Shown one piece after another: positions 38,713 through 51,340 of a stretch of DNA of 64,000 bases. The translations under genes were made by a program, and so were the position numbers. The stretch lies in assembly GCA_963969345.1 (NCBI GenBank), contig OZ017770.1, positions 9,914,180 through 9,978,179 on the forward strand. Direction: 5' to 3'. The notes under the pieces were generated by a model, which did not search any database, had not been told where the DNA came from, and saw only the letters and a program-made list of their open reading frames with translations. The number at the start of each line of letters is the position of its first letter. Position 1 is the first letter of the stretch. The stretch comes from Turbatrix aceti (taxonomy: Eukaryota > Nematoda > Chromadorea > Rhabditida > Panagrolaimidae).

Positions 38713-41700
38713 ATGGACTGGTCCAAAATTATATGCCTTCTGCTATCATTATTACAAATCGCCTCATTTTACCCCGCAAAAGTTCCAATTCGTAAGCCAG
38801 TTAAAATTTTTGTTGGAAAACGGTTTGCAAATTTGTTTTTCAGATTCCTTTACCTCATCCAGCGATCGTGAACATGGTGTAACGACTGCCCTAAATTTTA
38901 CGGTTAACAGAATAAATACAGTATCACAGACTCCTTTTATGCTTGATTATCGAAATCGCGTATTACGGCAAACTGGAGGGGATTCATGGACTGCAATTAA
39001 AAAAATTAAGTTACCCCAAAATGTTTTTGTTTTACTAATTTTTTTGTTTTAGTTTGTCATGAGCTTGAAAATGGTTTCATGGTCCTTCTGACAGGTGACT
39101 GCAGTCGAACCCATGAAGCTTATGCTAGCATAGCAACTTCTCTGGAAATACCGCTGATAAACTGGAATTTAATGCCCACAATGCTTGTTGACAAAATTGT
39201 TAACAAGTTAGTTTTCAAATAAAAAAATAATTTTAAATGAACATTTTTTTTTAGTTTTGAAGTCAACGTCCGACCGCCTACTGCCGAGCTGATAGCTGAT
39301 CTGATAACTATGAAACGATGGAAAACCATTGTCTACATGCACGATGCTACCAGAAACGGTGCCATGAATTTGGAGTTGATATACCAGTTTTTAAGAAAAA
39401 AATCCAATAGCACAGCTGTGGTAACGGAAATGGTCGCTCTTCCCAGGGATGCTGAAGACTTTGGTGAATTTCTGCGTAAATTCAACTTGGAACGCTTTAT
39501 GTCTCATGCACCCGTGTAAGTTTGTGCCCCAGCTGACTTTCACTTGAGTGTCATTTTTGGTACTTAAACAAATTTGTTTTCAACTTTCCAGAAGGATTAT
39601 CCTGGATGCAGAAAATGCGTATCGTCAACAACAACTCTTGTCGGCTATTCGTTCCGCTCAATTCAATCAACTCAATTATCACTATGTAGTTGCCAATTTT
39701 GTAAGACCCAAGTTTCAGACTTTTATCGAGTATAAAAATTGTTTTTCAGGACTTTCAACCCTATGACATAGAACTTTTTCAATCCGGTAACATCAATGTT
39801 ACGGGTTTTCAAATAATCAATCGTGAATTGAGAGAATTTGAATTGCTAAAGCGAGCCGTAGACCAATCAAGACACTCGGAGCAAAAGCTCGATAAAAGCA
39901 TTGACTTGGAAGTAGGTTATCAAATTATTTATATAAAAAGGCACACAAGCAAGGAAGTTTATGTATGCGTGCATCTTCTTCAGGCACGACTCGCATTCGT
40001 CCACGACGCCGTTCTTGTCGCTCACAGAGCCCTCGAGGCTACGCTCAAGAAAAATGATTCACTATTCCGACACAATTTTCGTCACGGTGAGCTGTATAAC
40101 CGGGGACAGCCAGGAATATACTGTCATCCGATGATGGACAAAAATAATCCGGATAGATCGTTCAACACGTTTGAGCATGGAAGGACAATTCTCAAGGCCA
40201 TGTATGGGGTCAAGATGAGCACAGACGATGGCACACTCACTGGAAATATTGAATTTGACAGAAATGGGTTTAGAAAAAAATATTTTGTACACGTCATCGA
40301 CATGGTTTCAAATTCGAAATCCGCGTTCAACAAAAAAGAAGTAAAAAAATTTTTTGAAACAAATATTTTTTCAATTTTTTTTTCAGATTTTTGCATGGAA
40401 ACAAGGCGAAGGCTTTATTACTAATCGGACCGTTGCCCAACACACCAGAAAACCAGAAGCAGAGATTGAAAGAAAAAAAGTTGTCCGAATAGTCACGGTC
40501 CTCGTCGAGCCATTTGTCATGATCAAGCGAGACTGCGAGCATTCAAACTCTTCCGAGTGCCAGGGAAATGATCGATTTGAAGGCTTCTGCATCGATTTGC
40601 TCAGGTTATTGCGCGACAGAATCGAAGATTTTGATTATGAAATATTCCTGAGCGCTGGCAACAAATATGGAGCCAAGCAACCCGATGGTTCCTGGGACGG
40701 CATTATCGGTTACCTCCTGTCCGGTGAAGCTGACGTATCCGTAGCCTCGCTGACTATAAATCGAGACAGAGAGCGTGTCGTCGATTTTAGCAAGCCATAC
40801 ATGACGACTGGCATTTCAATCATGATAAAAAAGCCTGATAAACAGGAATTCTCTGTTTTTTCATTCATGCAGCCTCTGAGCAGTGAGATTTGGATGTATA
40901 TCATTTTTGCTTACGTTGGAGTAAGTTTTTTTAAATTTTTTGCAAATTTCAGATAAAAAAATTTTTTTTCAGGTGTCCATAGTCATATTCCTAGTCTCAA
41001 GATTCAGTCCCTACGAATGGCGAGTTGAAGAAATGGCCAGCGGCGCATTTACGATCTCAAACGATTTTTCTGTCTACAACTGTCTTTGGTTCACGCTGGC
41101 TGCTTTCATGCAACAGGGAACTGATATCCTGCCCCGTTCGATTAGCGGTCGTATTGCAAGCAGTGCGTGGTGGTTTTTCACGATGATCATTGTCTCGTCG
41201 TACACTGCCAACTTGGCTGCTTTCCTGACGCTCGAAAAAATGCAAGCACCTATCGAGAGTGTTGAAGACCTCGCTAAGCAGACAAAAATTAAGTATGGCA
41301 TCCAGCAAGGAGGTTCTACAGCTCAGTTTTTTAAAGTAAAAATTAAATCATTTTTTAATGCAGACAAAATTTTATGTTTTTTCCAGTACTCATCAGTTCA
41401 AATCTACCAGCGCATGTGGCGATTCATGGAATCTCAGGTGCCATCAGTTTTGACTTCTTCCTACGCAGAAGGCATTGACCGGGTCAGAAGCCATAAAGGC
41501 AGGTATGCCTTCCTGCTCGAGGCAACTGCAAACGAGTATGCGAATACCAGAAAACCGTGTGATACCATGAAAGTTGGAGCTAACCTGAACAGTGTTGGAT
41601 ACGGTGTTGCGACTCCTTTTGGATCGGAATGGAAGTGAGTGACCCCAAAATTGTTCGAAAATTTTTTTACAATTTTTTCAGAGATCAGATAAACCTGGCC

Positions 41701-42315
41701 ATATTAGCGTTACAAGAACGTGGCGAACTTAAAAAGCTTGAAAATAAATGGTGGTACGACAAGGGAGAATGCGACGGTGGAATTTCGGATGGATCAAGTG
41801 CAAGTTTGAACTTAAGCAAGGTCGCCGGAGTATTTTACATCCTCATGGGTGGCATGATTATATCCATGATAGCAGCGCTTGGTGAATTTATATACAGATC
41901 TCGAATTGAAGCCCGGAAAGGCCAGATTGCGTCTATGGTTTGTGCAGAAACCATTTTTTCATGTAAAAATTATTTTTTATTTTTTAGCGAAATTTAAAAG
42001 ATTCCTTCTATGGCCAGGTAAAATTGTCCCTACACGGCGGCGCGGTGGCTAAAGAGGGCACTACTGCTCACGAAGCTCTCAGATCCCAAAAAGTAATTTA
42101 AAAAAATTAATTTTTTTGTAATGTTTTTTTTGTTGCAGGCATCATCACTTCTACCTGCATCCTACCTGGACCCCTTACGCTCACCGGCCCCTTCGTCGAA
42201 TGCAAAAACTCCGTCAAGGGATAGAGACAACGATAGCAGCGCATTCAAGACTACAGCAAGCTCAAACGTTTTCAAAAGGCCAAACGTTCCACACGCTTAT
42301 AACACGGCTGTGTGA
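38713..42315 (+). CDS. Ionotropic glutamate receptor, kainate/AMPA type
   Basis: Thirteen exons: 38713-38791, 38844 to about 39009, 39053-39206, 39255-39515, 39592-39700, 39750-39911, 39984-40340, 40387-40920, 40973-41335, 41387-41634, 41682-41937, 41988-42092, 42139-42315; about 990 residues. A signal peptide and amino-terminal domain precede S1 ([46 protein letters not shown] with the glutamate-binding Arg), M1, the re-entrant loop [12 protein letters not shown] (Q at the Q/R site), gating helix [13 protein letters not shown]2 ([18 protein letters not shown]) and M3 ([20 protein letters not shown]). These residues support a functional glutamate-gated cation channel at synapses. The joint between exons 2 and 3 is one base out of phase at an A7 run (38999-39005); removing one A restores it. 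Confidence 0.9.
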
Positions 42316-42607
42316 TTACCTGCGATGCTAATAAGTACCCTCGAGAATTTCAGTCGAGAAAAAAAACTGTGGCACAAATAGCGCAATGCTTTTATTTATT
42401 TTATATGTATGATAACTCGTTCAGTTGTTAAAACAATAACTTTTCATTTTCATTTGTGATATAAAATGATTCATATTTATAAAAAATTTTTGTGAGCAAA
42501 AACTTTTAAAAAAAGTTGGCATGAAAGTGTGCGTCGTGGTGTGTACGTGGGTAGATGGGTGTGGTATGGCATGTTACAGCAAAAGTTGTAAAGTTGTATT
42601 TTTTTGA
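42316..42607. other. Convergent 3' ends of the glutamate receptor and merlin
   Basis: Short spacer with AT-rich 3' flanks of both genes; no further gene. Confidence 0.5.
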
Positions 42608-45112
42608 TTACAAATGATCAAATGTATGAACACGGGATTTGCTTGTACCGCTGCTGCTCTAAAAAAAATTTATTTTGGAAAATATTAATTAAACCCAAAA
42701 AAAATTCATGCAAGCAAATGAAGGTCAAAAAACTGCAATTAACTTTCAAAAAATGTATGTATGTACGAACAAAAATTTTAAATGCACGCAAACAAGTTGC
42801 ACCCAATTTTGTCGTGCCCTGGGTTGTTTTTCTGTTCCATCTGCCACTTGCCAATCCCGTTTTCAGGGTGCACCCCACCCCTGCAAAACCTCACCTGTCT
42901 GAGCGTTGAGTACCTGTTGAATCCGTTGAGCACACTTTTTTCATGAATACGATCATGCTCTGTCTGTCGATCTACGGATTTTAAAGCGTTTATATCATTG
43001 CGAAAATCAGCAAGCTTGTTCAGGAATTCGCGATTTCTCTGATCTCCATCGCTGTTTGTTTTTTCCAAAATGTTTTGCAGATTTAACAGCTCCTCGTATC
43101 CTCTCGGTGGTTCGTAGTAGAAAGCCTCGTTGCTATACGGATGAGAGGGTGGAGCCGATGAAAACTGTACCACCGGTGGCGCGTCACCCTCACCGGCATC
43201 TTCTGTCGGTGTTGCAGTCTGGGGCGGCACGTAGGTCTGCCCTGCGAGTTGAGGTGCTAAAACAAAAAAAAGACGCGCAAATTACAAGTCGTTGTCAACA
43301 GAGAGGGTGCGAAGGGCAAACCTGTGCCCATTTGATATGAAATAGGCCCTTGCCAGTAGGGCACAGGTGGTTCGTCATCGGCAAGCATTGTTGCAGTGCT
43401 AAAAAATCTTTTCAAATAAAGGTTAACTAACATCCTCCTTTTTTGGTCGACTACAACTCACAAATCATGGTTCTCGTCATCATGCTGCTCCTTCATTTTG
43501 ACGCGGATGCGCTGGACTTCCGCTTCGGCAAGAAGTGCACGTTTCGACAGTTTAAGAATCTGCAAATCCTAAAATTCATCCTCCGCAAGACTTTCCCCCA
43601 GTGTTATCGCCGTACTGACACTGATGCCTGACTGTCCCCTCTTTTTTTGCGTAAATGAGCATAATAAAGCGTTTTGTGTGAAAATGTGAAAATAATTGGC
43701 TAACAAACCTCCTCTTCGGTTATTCGAGTTTTTTCGACCATAAAGTTGTTCATTTGCTCGTTGTTGTACATGACGTCGCTCATGGCAGCCAACTTTTCCT
43801 TGGCATCCTGAATCTCGTTTCGGAGCTGATCTCTTTCCATTTCAATTTGTTTTCGGTGTTCGCGTTCTTTTTGGATTTCCGCGAGCTCTTTCTACAAAAA
43901 AAATAAGTTTTAATTATTATAAAAAAAATATTAAAAAAAAGCCAACCGATCGACGATTCCGAATTTCTTCAGCCTGCTGTTTCATTTGCTGAATCTCGAG
44001 AGTGTCAGTCTGCCTCCGTCGTAGATACAAATTATGCGTGCCAATGCAGAGGTCAAGAATAGAGTGATTAACCGAGTTTTCCTGTGCTCGGAATTTGATC
44101 TTGCTTTTATCCGTAACCTTGATAGTGAACATTTTATTGCTGAAGTGAATGTTCTTGATTTCACTCCAGGGAAAAAAGGGACGGGGTGAAAGCTTGTTAG
44201 ACGTCTCGTAGATGCCCAAGCCCTGGGCTGAGATGCCGAGTAGGAGGTCGGTGTCTTTTTGGTTGTAGATGGGGTAGTACTGGATGCCGTACATGGCCAG
44301 ATCCTGCGCCACTCGCAGGTATTCCATCTCTGCGTTTTCCCTGAATTTATAAAATTTTTGTTTATAAAAAATTATAAAAAAATCTTGCTTACGGCATCAT
44401 TCCCTGATTACTCGTCCACCAATTTTTAATTTTTTCTTCCCACATCTCAGATGTCATGTCAAACTGATCAATTACAGATTGGGGAAGAAGTTTGTCGAGT
44501 TCCAGCTCGATATTTTCTGAGTAATCTCCGTACTAAAATTTTGAAAAAACTTTTAAAAAATGTACATAGAAATTTAAATTTTACCATGGCTTGAATAGCA
44601 AAAGAGGCCAGCAAAACAGCAGCTTCCGGCTGGCAGTAAAGTGCCATCGAAATAATACTCTGCTTGATTTGAAGAAAAAATAGGTGACGTGTTATGTCCT
44701 GGACAAGTTCTTCCTCGATTACCTCAGGATAAAATTTTACCAAAAATATAAAATTATAGCTACCACTCGGTTGACGCACAACGTCTTGATTCAAAATCTA
44801 AAAGAGGCTTCATTTTAGATGCAAAAAAATTATAGCAAACTTTTTTGTCCAATTGCAACCAGCATTGGTGTCCTTTTTTGTTTGTAAACTGGAGGCCAAA
44901 ATACCAGACTTCACGGAGTCCGATGACTCGACAGACCATTTCAAAGAGATCTCGACCCAGACTGTCGGCCTGAAAAAAACAAAAATGGATGGATTGGACA
45001 AAATCAAAGCCTGGATTACCTCAATCGGTATGGCATCGAGATCGGCATCCATGGTCGTGACTTTGACATAGATCAGCCTCTTTTTTCGCTTTCCAAAGAG
45101 AAAGCTCATCAT
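42608..45112 (-). CDS. NF2: Merlin (NF2 tumour-suppressor family, FERM protein)
   Basis: Ten exons (45112-45020, 44969-44841, 44797-44585, 44532-44393, 44340-43947, 43891-43709, 43568-43462, 43398-43322, 43256-42895, 42658-42608) give 582 residues (human merlin 595). FERM lobes: [90 protein letters not shown] coiled coil of about 100 residues with [12 protein letters not shown] follows, then a Pro/Tyr-rich linker and a C-terminal domain (DRIHEKSV ... RYSTLRQ) ending [14 protein letters not shown]. The EMEYL, TSEMWEE and ITEEE features and the K-S-R-V ending favour merlin over ezrin/radixin/moesin. Merlin links cortex actin to Hippo signalling. The tiny last exon was found by matching the family ending. 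A T-rich acceptor-like AG lies 12 bases before the ATG. Confidence 0.92.
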
Positions 45113-46229
45113 TTGAACGCCGTGCTACAATTGTAATTCAATAGACGACATTTATATGGTCATAATACTCCAACGAACAAACAGCATTAATAATGCATAA
45201 AAAGCAAAGGTGTGGCGATCGCTTCCTTCCTTCGGTGATCTTGGAGCGAAAAATCAAAAGAACCTTCCTCCCCCCCTTTACATTCCACTTCCCACTTGTC
45301 AAGGAAAACAGCAAGACAGCGGTGGGGGCGAACAACAGGGATGGCTGGCTGGCGTGTAACAGAATGCATACCTATGAACAAGAAGGACTACAACTATGTA
45401 CAACTACCCCTCTTCCGTTATGTCGTATGTGCGTTGGTCACTTTGGTTTAGTAAAAGTTTTGCTCACAGGTGATTCACGGATGATAGAGCCTAACAACAT
45501 CTTTGCAGAAGATCTCTGTCTGGCGACCATCACTGCCAGACTGTTGCCTTTTTTTTATTTGAAGGGGGGTTTTGTATCACGCAGCTTGTGTACCCCTGAC
45601 AGCTGTGTCGGATACTTTTTTTTGTCAACATGTTGCGCATGAGTACGAAAGATGCTGTGCTGCTTGAAAACACATTTATCGACTTCAAAACTTATTTCTT
45701 CTGACAATGTGCATTTAAAATACATAAATAGTATCTGAGCATGTTAATGCAATTTTTTTGACCTCAGTTTTATTTGCAATTAGTACTTCTTTTGCTCCTC
45801 CCCTTTGTTGGTCGTAAAACAGATTTTTTTTTGTTAAAACAAAAAATATGTATGTATTTATCGTTACTCTAGTGAATATTTTTTTGTATGTCTATTAAAA
45901 ATAAATTGAATTTTGTGTTACGTAAACCAAAAATACAGACTTGAACATTTTTTGAAATAATTTATAAGAATTATTCAAAATGAATATGAAATATGAGAAC
46001 GAATGTGTTGGTTGCTTTTAAAATAATTCCAATTTTTTTTACAAAGACGAAAAAAATTATACAATTTGAAAACGTATTGAGGCAAACATGTTTGCAGATT
46101 CGGAATAATTTGTATTCAGAAATCAAGCGTCACGAGTTTTCAGACGACGGTAAAAACGAAAAAAATTTATCAAAAAATGGGAAAGGATTTGTAATGATGT
46201 AAAAATTGGCGATACAATGCAAAAACTAC
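45113..46229. other. Intergenic, no gene seen
   Basis: AT-rich. A frame at 45193-45642 on the plus strand is open but overlaps the merlin upstream region and has no protein-like pattern I recognise. Confidence 0.5.
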
Positions 46230-47209
46230 TTATTTGTACTCAGAGTTGGCGGCTACGAGATCGGTCCGAATATTGATATACTTGGTCGTCGATAGCGAAT
46301 CGTCGCCTTGGGCGTGTAAGAAGGTCTTGTGCGCCGAGAGATTGACATCGGTCACGCCAGTGAACTTGATTCCAGGATCTCGTTTCCCGTGATCGCGTTC
46401 AAAAATCATGATTGTCCCATCGGTTTCGGTGCATTTGGCGCTGAAAATGTGGCCACCGATCTGTACGATTGGCATCTCACTGTCAGGGTCGCGTACGCGT
46501 ACGAGGCCCTTTTTGATCGGATCGCTGATGATTTTCTCGTCGAGTATGGCATTTAGGTCGATGACTGCAAGCTTCTCTTCGATCTCGTCTTCAGTCAACC
46601 AGTCATCGTCGGATTCAGCCATGCAGTTAGCATCGCCTTCCGGAACAAATTCGTCGTCGTCGATCAGTATTTCTGAAAAGGTGAAAAAAAAGTTTGAGCA
46701 AATTCATATGTATTTATAATGAAAAAAATTATAAATACATATGAATTTGGAAATAAAAAGTATCATAAAATCCAATACAGTAGCTCGCATACAATTACGA
46801 TAAAAATAAAAAAATATCGTAAAAGCGTGATAATACAAAAAGAAGTGAACAAATCGTCCATCCTATCTAAACTACTATTTTTTGTCCATTTTCCTTCTTT
46901 TTGGAATCAAAACAATGTAATAACGTTAAAAATTGACTTTTTATCCAAATTTTGTTATTTTTTTGACACTATTAAACAATACTGACACTTCAATACGTAG
47001 CCCCAGCTAATAAATACGGTAATAAAGCCACACTTGCCATAAAATCCGAAAAAAAACAAACCCAGGTTTTCTACCGGACCGGAAGAAGCTTTGCCAGGAA
47101 CAATACCAGATTCCGTCGCCTCCTGCGGGGATCCATCAGCCGCAGCTTTCGACGTACCGGCTTTAGTCAAAGTTACACCTCGCGGCACTTTGATACTCGG
47201 AGCCGGCAT
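46230..47209 (-). CDS. GTF3C6: TFIIIC subunit 6 (GTF3C6/tau55-like)
   Basis: Exons 47209-47062 and 46672-46230 give 196 residues (human GTF3C6 has 213). The conserved triple-barrel core reads LAVIDLNAILDEKII, MPIVQIGGHIFSAKC and GTIMIFERDH, with an acidic segment before it, as in TFIIIC-tau55 proteins. TFIIIC binds A and B boxes to recruit RNA polymerase III. The first exon encodes a low-complexity Ala/Gly/Pro/Thr leader. The single intron holds a perfect 22-bp hairpin. Confidence 0.75.
46699..46749. repeat. Perfect 22-bp inverted repeat in the GTF3C6 intron
   Basis: Arms 46699-46720 and 46728-46749 are exact reverse complements around a 7-nt GAAAAAA loop. The sequence is AT-rich and contains CATATG. 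It lies just inside the intron's 3' end. Confidence 0.9.
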
Positions 47210-48908
47210 AACAATTCGTAAGATACGTATGTAGCCAGGAAAGCGCAACAAGCAAAAAGTGATCAAAAAAAGAAAAGCGGCATAAAAATATGTTTTTGAG
47301 GACGTAACGCCAAATTTTCAAATAGCGTTTTTTTTGCAGGTAAGCGTATGTACCTCGAAAATTATGAAGTTTCTCCCTCTTCAAGAAAATTTTTTTTTGA
47401 TGTAACACAAACAGAAAATATTTTAATATAAAAATTTATTTTTTTTGTTGAATCTCAAACATGTATTTTTCTGTGCTTCTGTTTTACATTGTCTTTCCAA
47501 CATGAATTTGGTTGAGTTGGGACAGAGTCCCTCTCCTTTTTTTTTATTTTTCTCCAATTTTTAAAACACGAAAAACGACAAACAAATTAACACACCAAAA
47601 CTCAAAACTAACAATTTTTGGTTTACATATCAGGCAATTCTAAAGCTAATATCTCGGATCAAAGCGTCGCCGTAATAATATATGCTTTTTCTCAAAACCC
47701 TTTTAACGCCAGAAAGTCCGAGAAGTCGGTACGAGGAGCCATGCTGAAATAATTATCAAATTAAAAAAATGAACTAAAAATTGTTATACAAGCATAATTT
47801 TTCTATTTTTTTTTAAAACCCGCAGATTAACGATGTTCAATAATCACCCTAGAAGAATTGTGTATTGGCAAATAAAAAACACCAAAAAATAAACGTCTCA
47901 ATGACAAGCTACTGAGCATTCTTTACATGTACATATAATTTGATGTTACAAGTGGTTTGGAATTACAAAAAAAACATATCGCTACTAACGCATGCAGATC
48001 GGTAATCATTCTAACTAAGTCGATTAATGCTAAAATAAAAAAGTTAAGTAACTAATTATATAACAAAAAAATAGGAAACAAAAGTTTTAGGAAAAGGTAA
48101 ACTTACCATAACATATTTACATATTTATCATCCATACATAATATCACTACAAAATATTTTTAAATATTTTAAATTTTAAAAAAACCATTCATGTACATAA
48201 TTATTGAGCGTAGAGCATACATTAACCATCCTGTCGCACCACTGAAGAAGCTTGACTACTTGCATTCTTCCACAAATGACTAGCATTGTGTGTCACTCTG
48301 CGCTGCATAAGTCGTTCAAACATTACTAAGCATAACAAGTGTGACTCTAGCAGTCTTTCATTCCTGACTTTACTTTACTTTACTTTATTACTCTTACTCG
48401 TGCATAATTACTCATTACAAATTAGAGAGACAGTGATGAGTATCGGGATTGCACGAAGAGGGCGCCCTCAATCGTAGCTACCTGCGTCACGTCTAGATTA
48501 ATTATTACTATCGATTGTTGAAGCTTTGCCAAGTTGTGTCCCTTCCGATGCGCTTGCATTGTTTTCTTGTTTTTTTAACACCGTCCGAGTTCCATAGTTA
48601 AAAAAATTTTTACTAAGTTTTCATTTTCATTTTGTGCAATACACTACAAAAAAATCGGATTCTGTAGATTTAGCTTTCCAAAGATTTCTTCTCCTATTGT
48701 CTCTCTCTTTTCTGGCGATATCGTTTTGCAATTGATGTAAGGCTGCACTGATGAACTGACACCTTGCAAATGTCGATGATCTTTTGAACGTCAGGGTCTG
48801 CTTTTATGTTTCACAGCCAAAGTCTGGGGGTTTTACAAACCACTTGGAACGGATTGGACTCTCAACCTTGCCACAATTTATTACTCATCACATCAACGAA
48901 AACAGATT

Positions 48909-49985
48909 TTATTTTTTGACATCGGCAAAACCAATGAGTTTCTTTCCGTAATTGTAGACGGTGCAGTACGAGCGAATGAACGCGTCTTGCAGAACAAAGG
49001 TGTCTGGCAGATCACTAATTTTTAAAACATAACCGTCGGGATCAGGAAATGCAAAATCTTCTTTGAAAATCGTTAAGTTTTTGCCGTTGACAGTGAGTAC
49101 AATGTCGGGTACATTGTCGAGTGATTTTACTACTATTCCTTCTGAAATTTTACCACCAGTTTGAGCAATGATTGAATGAATCAAATTGGTAGGGATATAT
49201 AGATAAAATGGATGACTATCACTAGCCATCATTTCGGCTGTATATAATTCTTGTGAACTAAAGTTTCCAGCATACACATTGGATATATTAAACTGATTAT
49301 ACTTCCAATTTGTGTAAATCACGTTGTCAGAACAGTGATCGGCATCGATTCCACCAATCGTCAGGACTCCGGTGCCATGCAAGTGATCGGTATCGATTGC
49401 TGACAAGTAAGTTGTAACAATATATTCCGAAAAAACCCCTTCGTTGACGGCTTGTAAGAGCGGGGATATATTTTCGCCGGAGAAAATAACAGGTCTGAGT
49501 CCAAGAACTCCGTCATATTCGCGGGGCCAGTCTAAATTAGACGTCACTTGACCAAACGTAACATTGGCAACGGAAACACTGTTTCCGTCAGCTCCAACGA
49601 ATGTCAACGTATCGACGCCCAAAAAGCCTGTCACGTTTGGTTTGTTTAATACGTAGGTAGAAAAGGAGGAACCATTTTTTTGGTAGGTAGATGAAAGTTT
49701 TGAATTGAAAGTTTTGTTTGCTGTAGAATCAGTAACGTCTGAAATCCAGAAGCCGGAAGCGCTAGTGTCGAGGAGAACGGTGAACTGCTGCGGAGGGGTG
49801 CCAACAGTGATGTTTCCCAGGTAACCACCGCTTTCCCAGACAACCGCCTCGGAAAAAGGTTGGCTCTTATCCTGAATGATTTTAGAAGCGTTCAGGCGCG
49901 GGAGCTGGAAGATCGGTATCTTGACGACCGCTGAGGAAGCGTCAAGATATATGCCGAGAAGAACGAGTAGAACAAATGTTTTCAT
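48909..49985 (-). CDS. Intronless pepsin-like aspartic protease with altered active-site motifs
   Basis: One uninterrupted frame of 358 residues. A signal peptide (MKTFVLLVLLGIYLDASS) is followed by a short pro-part and the pepsin fold: YLGNITVGTPPQQFTVLLDT, GVLGL, LTIGGID, and the C-terminal DAFIRSYCTVYN..IGFADVKK. The first catalytic motif, normally DTGS, reads DTSASGFW. The second, normally D[TS]G[TS], appears as ASDSHPFY. Both aspartates remain but each following glycine is gone, so activity is doubtful; it may be a non-catalytic relative. The lack of introns contrasts with all neighbours. A C-terminal fragment of a close relative lies at 20081-20288. Confidence 0.88.
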   Translation of the reverse strand: MKTFVLLVLLGIYLDASSAVVKIPIFQLPRLNASKIIQDKSQPFSEAVVWESGGYLGNITVGTPPQQFTVLLDTSASGFWISDVTDSTANKTFNSKLSSTYQKNGSSFSTYVLNKPNVTGFLGVDTLTFVGADGNSVSVANVTFGQVTSNLDWPREYDGVLGLRPVIFSGENISPLLQAVNEGVFSEYIVTTYLSAIDTDHLHGTGVLTIGGIDADHCSDNVIYTNWKYNQFNISNVYAGNFSSQELYTAEMMASDSHPFYLYIPTNLIHSIIAQTGGKISEGIVVKSLDNVPDIVLTVNGKNLTIFKEDFAFPDPDGYVLKISDLPDTFVLQDAFIRSYCTVYNYGKKLIGFADVKK

Positions 49986-50022
49986 CGTTCGTATGCAAAT
50001 TAATTTTTGGTAGTTTAAACGG

Positions 50023-50032
50023 GTATATATAC
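50023..50032 (-). promoter_or_regulatory. TATA box of the aspartic-protease-like gene
   Basis: TATATATACC on the minus strand, about 40 bases upstream of the ATG at 49985. Confidence 0.5.
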
Positions 50033-51340
50033 ATATCTTATTATATTTATGAAAATAAATCTTTTCCCTCAAATTGTGTGCATTTTGATGAATTTGAACG
50101 TTATTTGTATTGTCAAACTAACAGTAATAAACAATGACAAAAAATATTTTTTTTTGTAAATACGTCGAGCACAATACAATAGTACGTGCAGTGCTAACGT
50201 TTGAATATTGTATTTTTAATAAAAAAAAATGTTTTTCACATAAAAATTGAAAATTACTGTTACAAAAGATACTACTCACATTTCCATTCGAATTTAGCAG
50301 CGTGGGTAGTAACGTGTATTTTTTGGCTTTATCGTATTTATTTTTTGGGATGTATCATTTTTTTTCATGCTTTTTTGTAACCAATCTCAGACACATGATG
50401 CAACACATTTATTTAGATAATAAAAAAATCTATTTAAGGCAGATATTAATAATAGTGATAAAAAACGGCAAAAAATTGAAAACTGACACCTCTGAAGTGA
50501 AACGAATTACAGTTCTGTTTTTTACTGGGGTGTATTGCCAGAGTTGACGACTCTGAAAAAAAAGTTTGTCAACTTTTCCGGAAAATGTAAAAAATATTTA
50601 ATGGCAATCGTAAAATTTGTAAATACAAGTAAAGTACAATAAAATCAAAAATCGGGAAAAATGTGTTTTTTACGGACAGAAGAAATGGTAAAAAAAAGCA
50701 TTTGTACTCTGTAAGATCAAGCTTAATTTTCATCGGGATGAAGAATATTAAATATTTTTGATACATTTCGGGTCCATAGTTTTTCGTCGGGTAATACATA
50801 TTTTTATTTAATTATGATTGCTTCCATAGTCGATGATGTACATAATAATCAAAATATTTTTCAGTCCGAAAATTTGTTATTTTGCCACAATGGAATATGA
50901 CCGGCTGTCAACGCTGCTAGTGTTGAAAAACAATAAAAAAACATGTAATAACCTTTTACATAAATATATGTACTAGTATATATATAAAAATTCCTTATTA
51001 GGTAAATATTACATATATTTTCTATACATTTGTAAGAGCAGTATACACTTGTAAGAAATATGTAGGAAATATTTTATATCCTGTCTACATCACAAAAAGG
51101 CAAATTCTTGAAAAATGAACAAAGCATTTTTGTTGGGGGAGTTACGTACATCCATCGCTTATCCCATTCTGACATTTGCGGCGCACGCTGACAATTACAA
51201 ATAAATACCACCGATTGGTTGTTTTTTCTGACATCAGTCAGAACTGATGTTTTTCAGTCTGAACATCTGCGCTCGCGATTCAGGAAACAATGTGGAGCGA
51301 AAAAACTGTTTTCAGTGGTTGTTGTTACAAATGTAATTTA

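Larger units (their letters stand above)
47490..51340. repeat. Tandem duplicated block, unit 1 (carries the aspartic-protease gene)
   Basis: Begins with ...TGTCTTTCCAACATGAATTT at about 47497. The same order of non-coding landmarks occurs in unit 2: AGGAAACAAAAGTTTTAGG (48073 vs 51561), GTACATAATTATTGAGCG (48193 vs 51661), CTAGATTAATTATTAC (48492 vs 51841), ACGACTCTGAAAAAAA (50545 vs 52249) and CACAAAAAG.CAAATTC (51090 vs 52861). Unit 1 is about 2.1 kb longer, mostly because it contains the protease gene. Confidence 0.8.

Noticed and set aside
46719..46985. Open frame of 88 residues on the plus strand
   Set aside because: Lies antisense inside the GTF3C6 intron and starts in the hairpin; Lys/Ile/Asn-rich as expected of AT-rich DNA.
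48700..48830. C/D snoRNA-like boxes (TGATGA, CTGA)
   Set aside because: Boxes are not correctly spaced and lack a terminal stem.
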